Below are positions 62,401 to 64,000 of a DNA stretch of 64,000 nt, piece by piece. A program made the position numbers and the translations under genes. Source of the DNA: Patiria miniata (lineage: Eukaryota; Echinodermata; Asteroidea; Valvatida; Asterinidae); contig NW_024037056.1 in NCBI RefSeq assembly GCF_015706575.1, positions 2,628,109 to 2,692,108 on the forward strand, read 5' to 3'. Each line of letters starts with the position of its first letter. Position 1 is the stretch's first letter. The notes under the pieces were generated by a model. The model saw only the letters and a program-made list of their open reading frames with translations. It did no database searches and was not told where the DNA came from.

Positions 62401-63287
62401 GTCTAAATGTCACCAGTAATACGGTTTTTAATTAAATTGGGTTTCACCTCAACGACATCTGGCTCCCACTTTTCAGACTGATGGGTCTCCTATACCCTAG
62501 GTCCTCAGCTACCACCTTAGACTGATGGGTCTCCTATACCCTAGGTCCTCCCTCTACTGACACTGCAACCCTACTGTCCCACTTCAGTGGGCACCAAGCT
62601 TGCTCTATGATCCCGTCTACTTGGCATCCTCACAGGATGCAACTTCACACTTCATTGATTTCGCCTTTTGCTACTTACATGTAAGTATTCACTTTCTTAG
62701 AGTTTAGGCACTCTCCTGAAGACGGTCAGAGCATACTGACCAGAACGTCGAGTTTACACCTCTGGTTCTTTTCAGAACCATTCTCTTAGTTGAGAAATTA
62801 TTCGCACATGGTGTTTCCGCAAACCTTTCATTATTTAAATCTTGTGTAAGCCCACAAGTACAATGTATACGGATGGAGTAAATTTGTGTCAAACCTTTCA
62901 AAGCTTTTTTTCTCCGAAACGTATTTCCGCCACATGCTTGCGTGTCAGTTTGTGAAAACGAAAATTATTCTATTACACAAATTGTACGTGTCAGTGTGCC
63001 AAGTGCGCGCACTCACCGGTGTGTCAGTTCGTGAAACCGAAGTGATTGATTACGCAGTTTTCACGAACCGACACCACACAGCGTGTGCGTGTCAGTTTGT
63101 GAAAACGGAGACGATTTAGTCTGGACTTTCTAATGACTAATGTAAAATACAGAGTCATTATCCGCACTGACTTAACCACTGTACCTTTTGTAATCTGGCC
63201 GAATTTCTTGAAAATGTGAGATATCTTGGAGTGGCTTGCAGCGGCAGAGAGATTGGAGATGCGGATTTTGTTCCTCGGTCCGTCCAT
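53351..63287 (-). CDS. RRM protein with long Arg/Asp/Pro-rich tail, eight exons
   Basis: Exons in transcript order: 63287-63185, 60864-60758, 59867-59746, 58797-58067, 57800-57699, 57300-57214, 54858-54609, 53459-53351. Phases agree at every junction and the sum is 1,611 nt (536 aa). Residues about 6-90 form one RRM: RNP2 KIRISNL, helix ISHIFKKFG, RNP1-like GGLAYVAY, helix ESAAKAVDEMNGE, last strand MSVELVSE. RNP1 lacks its leading Arg/Lys. The rest is low-complexity with RD/DR, PRD and Tyr-containing repeats, as in many splicing or mRNA-processing factors. The start is the ATG directly after an acceptor (TTACAG) in the first listed exon, so a 5' UTR exon should lie upstream, probably outside the window. 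The family is unrecognised beyond RRM; the role in RNA binding is inferred. Confidence 0.75.
53600..54157. mobile_element. inverted-end element (GGACCCAAGGAGT family), copy 1
   Basis: Begins GAGCTAGGACCCAAGGAGTT and ends ACTCCTTGGGTCCTTGCTCT. The interior word CAACCTCCCTATATGCTGCA, read on the opposite strand, matches copy 2 at 56015-56827, which lies in reverse orientation. Confidence 0.75.
54174..54584. mobile_element. pogo/Tigger-like non-autonomous element
   Basis: TA then CAGTGGGACGTCGCTATA at the left; TATAGCGGCGTTCTACTG then TA at the right. Inverted ends starting CAGT with TA target and the CGCTATA(A/C) pattern fit Tigger-type elements. It lies immediately 3' of exon G of the RRM gene. 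Confidence 0.7.
54609..54858 (-). CDS. RRM gene exon G: RD/YPRD-rich
   Basis: VPRARLYDDDPLRRDPYPRD, PYPRDDRRDLDPREERLYRE and so on to RLYREPE. The acceptor is CCCTGCAG. The chosen donor AG|GTTGGT is weak but gives phase 2 into the last exon. The frame would otherwise run into a transposon that begins about 25 bp further on. Confidence 0.6.
54859..55059. other. start of the large intron between exons F and G
   Basis: Non-coding. The 2.35-kb intron (54859-57213) is almost entirely occupied by the listed elements. Confidence 0.5.
55060..55567. mobile_element. ~500-bp foldback element, copy 2
   Basis: Same arms as at 50469-50973. The ends ACAGGGTGAGTAAAA and TTTTTACTCACCCTGT are exact reverse complements, so this copy shows the termini better. 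A fragment of one arm recurs at about 55978-56008. Confidence 0.85.
55634..55955 (-). repeat. tRNA-derived SINE with TTA tail
   Basis: The minus-strand head is CCGTGGTCCAGTGGTTACAG with B-box GGGTTCGAACTCTGCC. The body has GTGCCCTTGGGCAAGACACT and the 3' end has AGCGCTATATAAGCACAATA followed by (TTA)n. Confidence 0.85.
56015..56827. mobile_element. inverted-end element (GGACCCAAGGAGT family), copy 2
   Basis: CATAGAGCAAGGACCCAAGG at the left and CCTTGGGTCCTTGCTCTATG at the right are exact reverse complements. It is longer than copy 1 by about 250 bp in the middle and opposite in orientation. Confidence 0.8.
57214..57300 (-). CDS. RRM gene exon F
   Basis: ERSPSRHHWDLDPLPSTSKR, then RVYPDDYIE. 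Phase 1 to 1; acceptor GGTTTCAG, donor GTAATT. Confidence 0.65.
57345..57640 (+). repeat. tRNA-derived SINE
   Basis: The plus-strand head GGTGGTCTGGTACACTGGAC and B-box GGTTCGAGTCC are followed by ATGGGCAAGACACTTTTCAC and TGGGTACCTGTGAGGGT, body words shared with the SINE at 55.6 kb. Confidence 0.7.
57699..57800 (-). CDS. RRM gene exon E
   Basis: DDPHLESDRRRHDRYDAPRS, then RDYEYERFPATSHR. Phase 1 to 1; acceptor TTTCAAAG, donor GTAATT. Confidence 0.65.
58067..58797 (-). CDS. RRM gene exon D: Pro-rich region and 35-residue duplication
   Basis: A 731-bp exon. It starts KKAPAPTQLTPKDIALAPNA and WEPYIPPSQYGPVQYPAVKK, then a basic Ser-rich stretch. Two tandem 35-residue repeats follow, each DPPRK...LRGDRRSFGDDP(Y/H)RDPVYQ. 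The end is His/Arg/Asp-rich and Pro-rich. Predicted disordered. Confidence 0.75.
58798..59221. other. intron, LINE/SINE tail fragment
   Basis: A (TTA)n tract at about 58813-58833 next to TTTATTCGGCATTAAAAACA and GCCAGGGGCATATGCCCGGA looks like the tail of a minus-strand retroelement. No exon. Confidence 0.4.
59222..59622 (+). repeat. tRNA-derived SINE, full length
   Basis: Head TGTGGTCCAATGGTTACGGT, perfect B-box GGGTTCGAATCC, body TTGAGCAAGGCACTTAACCA and GGATGGGACGTAAAGCCGTA, tail AGCGCTATATATATAC then (TTA)n. The most complete SINE of the window. Confidence 0.85.
59746..59867 (-). CDS. RRM gene exon C: last strand and linker
   Basis: MFDETIMSVELVSEREFLHH, then VKTMPASSMVDGATKPSRKQ. The donor AAAA|GTAAGA is in phase 2. 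MSVELVSE fits the fourth beta strand of the RRM. Confidence 0.65.
60337..60623. mobile_element. foldback element with tRNA-like arms
   Basis: The left arm AATATTAGGTTTTGCCCTTC and the right arm GGTGAAGGGCAAAACCTAAT are inverted. Each arm runs inward through ACTCAGTGTG-type words into a B-box-like GGGACTCGAACC or GGTTCGAGTCCC. Between them, minus strand 60421-60493, sits a tRNA-like sequence with TGGTCAAGTGG. Confidence 0.7.
60758..60864 (-). CDS. RRM gene exon B: second half of RRM
   Basis: VYIQRQGATWNCGGLAYVAY, then TDAESAAKAVDEMNGE. Acceptor TTCCTCCAG, donor GTATTC in phase 0. It holds the RNP1-like strand with aromatic residues in the right places. Confidence 0.75.
60979..61588. mobile_element. 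second pogo/Tigger-like element
   Basis: GGACTCCCTATTATCGCGGC at the left (with ATTATCGCGGCATGG repeated once more) and CCGCGATAATAGGAGTCCAC at the right are inverted. The interior has no transposase frame. A related ACCGCGATAATATGG word at 61757 and GAGATTCCACTGTA near 62060 suggest another, broken copy. Confidence 0.55.
61589..63184. other. rest of RRM intron 1
   Basis: Non-coding. Includes a 32-bp direct duplication (AGACTGATGGGTCTCCTATA onward at about 62477 and 62519), the hammerhead-like relic at 62712-62755, and four GTGTCAGTTYGTGAAA-type words, one inverted, at 62.94-63.11 kb. Confidence 0.45.
62712..62782 (+). mobile_element. Penelope-like element terminus relic (hammerhead-like)
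   Basis: CTGAAGACGGTCAGAGCATA continues CTGACCAGAACGTC: a hairpin (GGTCAG/CTGACC) flanked by near-consensus hammerhead core strings (CTGAAGA for CTGATGA, GAAC for GAAA), then TCTTTTCAGAACC. The relic at 9702-9775 has the same order. Confidence 0.35.
63185..63287 (-). CDS. RRM gene exon A: start and first half of RRM
   Basis: MDGPRNKIRISNLSAAASHS, then KISHIFKKFGQITK. Acceptor CTTACATTACAG, donor GTACAG in phase 1. Contains RNP2 and helix 1. Confidence 0.7.
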
Positions 63288-64000
63288 CTGTAATGTAAGT
63301 TTGGGGAAACATACAATGCATGTAATGAACACCAGTGAGATGCTACTTAGGCCTATACATTGGATGACTTTGAGGGGGGATACCACTGATCTCTTTTATA
63401 ATAATTTGGGAGGCTAATCATCCTTACTCGCAGCTGGTATGCTGAATTGCGAAGGACGCGGCTACAACGTGGTCGGGCCGCTGGCACGTAAAGGTGCCTA
63501 TGGCTGCTGGCCACATCGACCCATATGACCACGGAGCACAGCCTAAGATCGAAAGTGTTTGATTTTTCCGGAGGGAGGAAAACCGGAGGGCCCGGAGAAA
63601 AACCCACGTGGCACAGGAGAGAACCAACGCACTACTCTACTCACATGTGATCTGCGGCCAGGATTCGAACCGTGGTCACCTTGGTGAGAGGCGAGCGCTT
63701 TACGCACAAGCCACCCATTGTACTGACTGGTTACGACTGTTTCGTGTAATGATATGTTCCCTGTGCCAAAAGCCCACACTGTCATACAGTGCGCAGCACA
63801 TATCATTACACAAAACAATCATAGTATCCAGTCAGTAATACAAGTGGTATCCCCCCTCAAAACTACACAAAACAGTCGTTGATTAAGCACGACTTGTTTT
63901 TCTTCGATAGTGACGTCACACACGCCCTCAACCGATCAGCAAAGAAATGGATGGCACAACTCGGCAGACACATTTTTAATTGTGAGCGGTAAGCTTATCA
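63288..64000. other. upstream part of RRM gene, SINE-like repeat
   Basis: No exon recognised. At about 63560-63720 (minus strand) a GGTTCGAATCC-type B box and AGGAGGGAAAACC-like words resemble the SINE at 29.6 kb. The 5' UTR and promoter of the RRM gene are probably beyond the window. Confidence 0.4.

Overview
The window is invertebrate animal DNA, most likely from an invertebrate deuterostome. An echinoderm fits best, but a hemichordate or cephalochordate cannot be excluded. The evidence is short GT-AG-bounded exons in long introns, hyalin-type HYR domains joined to a C-type lectin fold, EGF and SEA modules, and dense short transposons (TTAA-flanked MITEs, foldback elements, tRNA-derived SINEs with TTA-type tails). 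No bacterial features are present. All gene models are hand-built from splice sites and reading phase, with no transcript evidence.

Region 1 (about 3.2-35.2 kb, + strand) holds one very large gene. Its exons join in phase into 10,686 nt, a predicted 3,561-aa cell-surface protein. The order is signal peptide, C-type lectin domain, two HYR domains, a mucin exon of 77 Thr/Pro-rich 12-residue repeats, twelve near-identical SEA-like domains (eleven preceded by an EGF exon), three more EGF domains, a Cys-rich EGF-like exon, a divergent SEA-like domain, a last EGF split over two exons, a transmembrane helix and a short Tyr-rich tail. It looks like a lectin-headed membrane mucin. The EGF-SEA part expanded recently as about 1.1-kb genomic modules. 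A 2,219-bp two-module block is present twice in tandem with no difference seen. Five about 97-bp repeats, each with a CCAAT box, lie just upstream of the start codon.

Region 2 (37.9-38.8 kb, + strand) holds an intronless reading frame for a 270-aa single-pass membrane protein. Its tail ends in an ITIM-like and an ITSM-like tyrosine motif plus proline-rich SH3-type ligands, as in inhibitory immune receptors.

Region 3 (40.1-46.3 kb) is a tandem satellite with a period of about 320-329 bp. Two sequence types are arranged as three A, eight B, seven A units.

Region 4 (46.3-53.3 kb) has no firm gene. It carries a LINE-like 3' end, a GACC microsatellite, two adjacent TTAA MITEs, a roughly 500-bp foldback element and a weak candidate exon for a small secreted peptide.

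Region 5 (53.35-63.29 kb, - strand) is an eight-exon gene for a predicted 536-aa protein with an N-terminal RRM and a long disordered Arg/Asp/Pro/Tyr-rich tail. Its introns are full of SINEs, foldback elements and pogo/Tigger-like elements. The first two genes may act at the cell surface (a glycosylated lectin receptor and a possible inhibitory signalling receptor), but any functional link between them is only inferred from adjacency.
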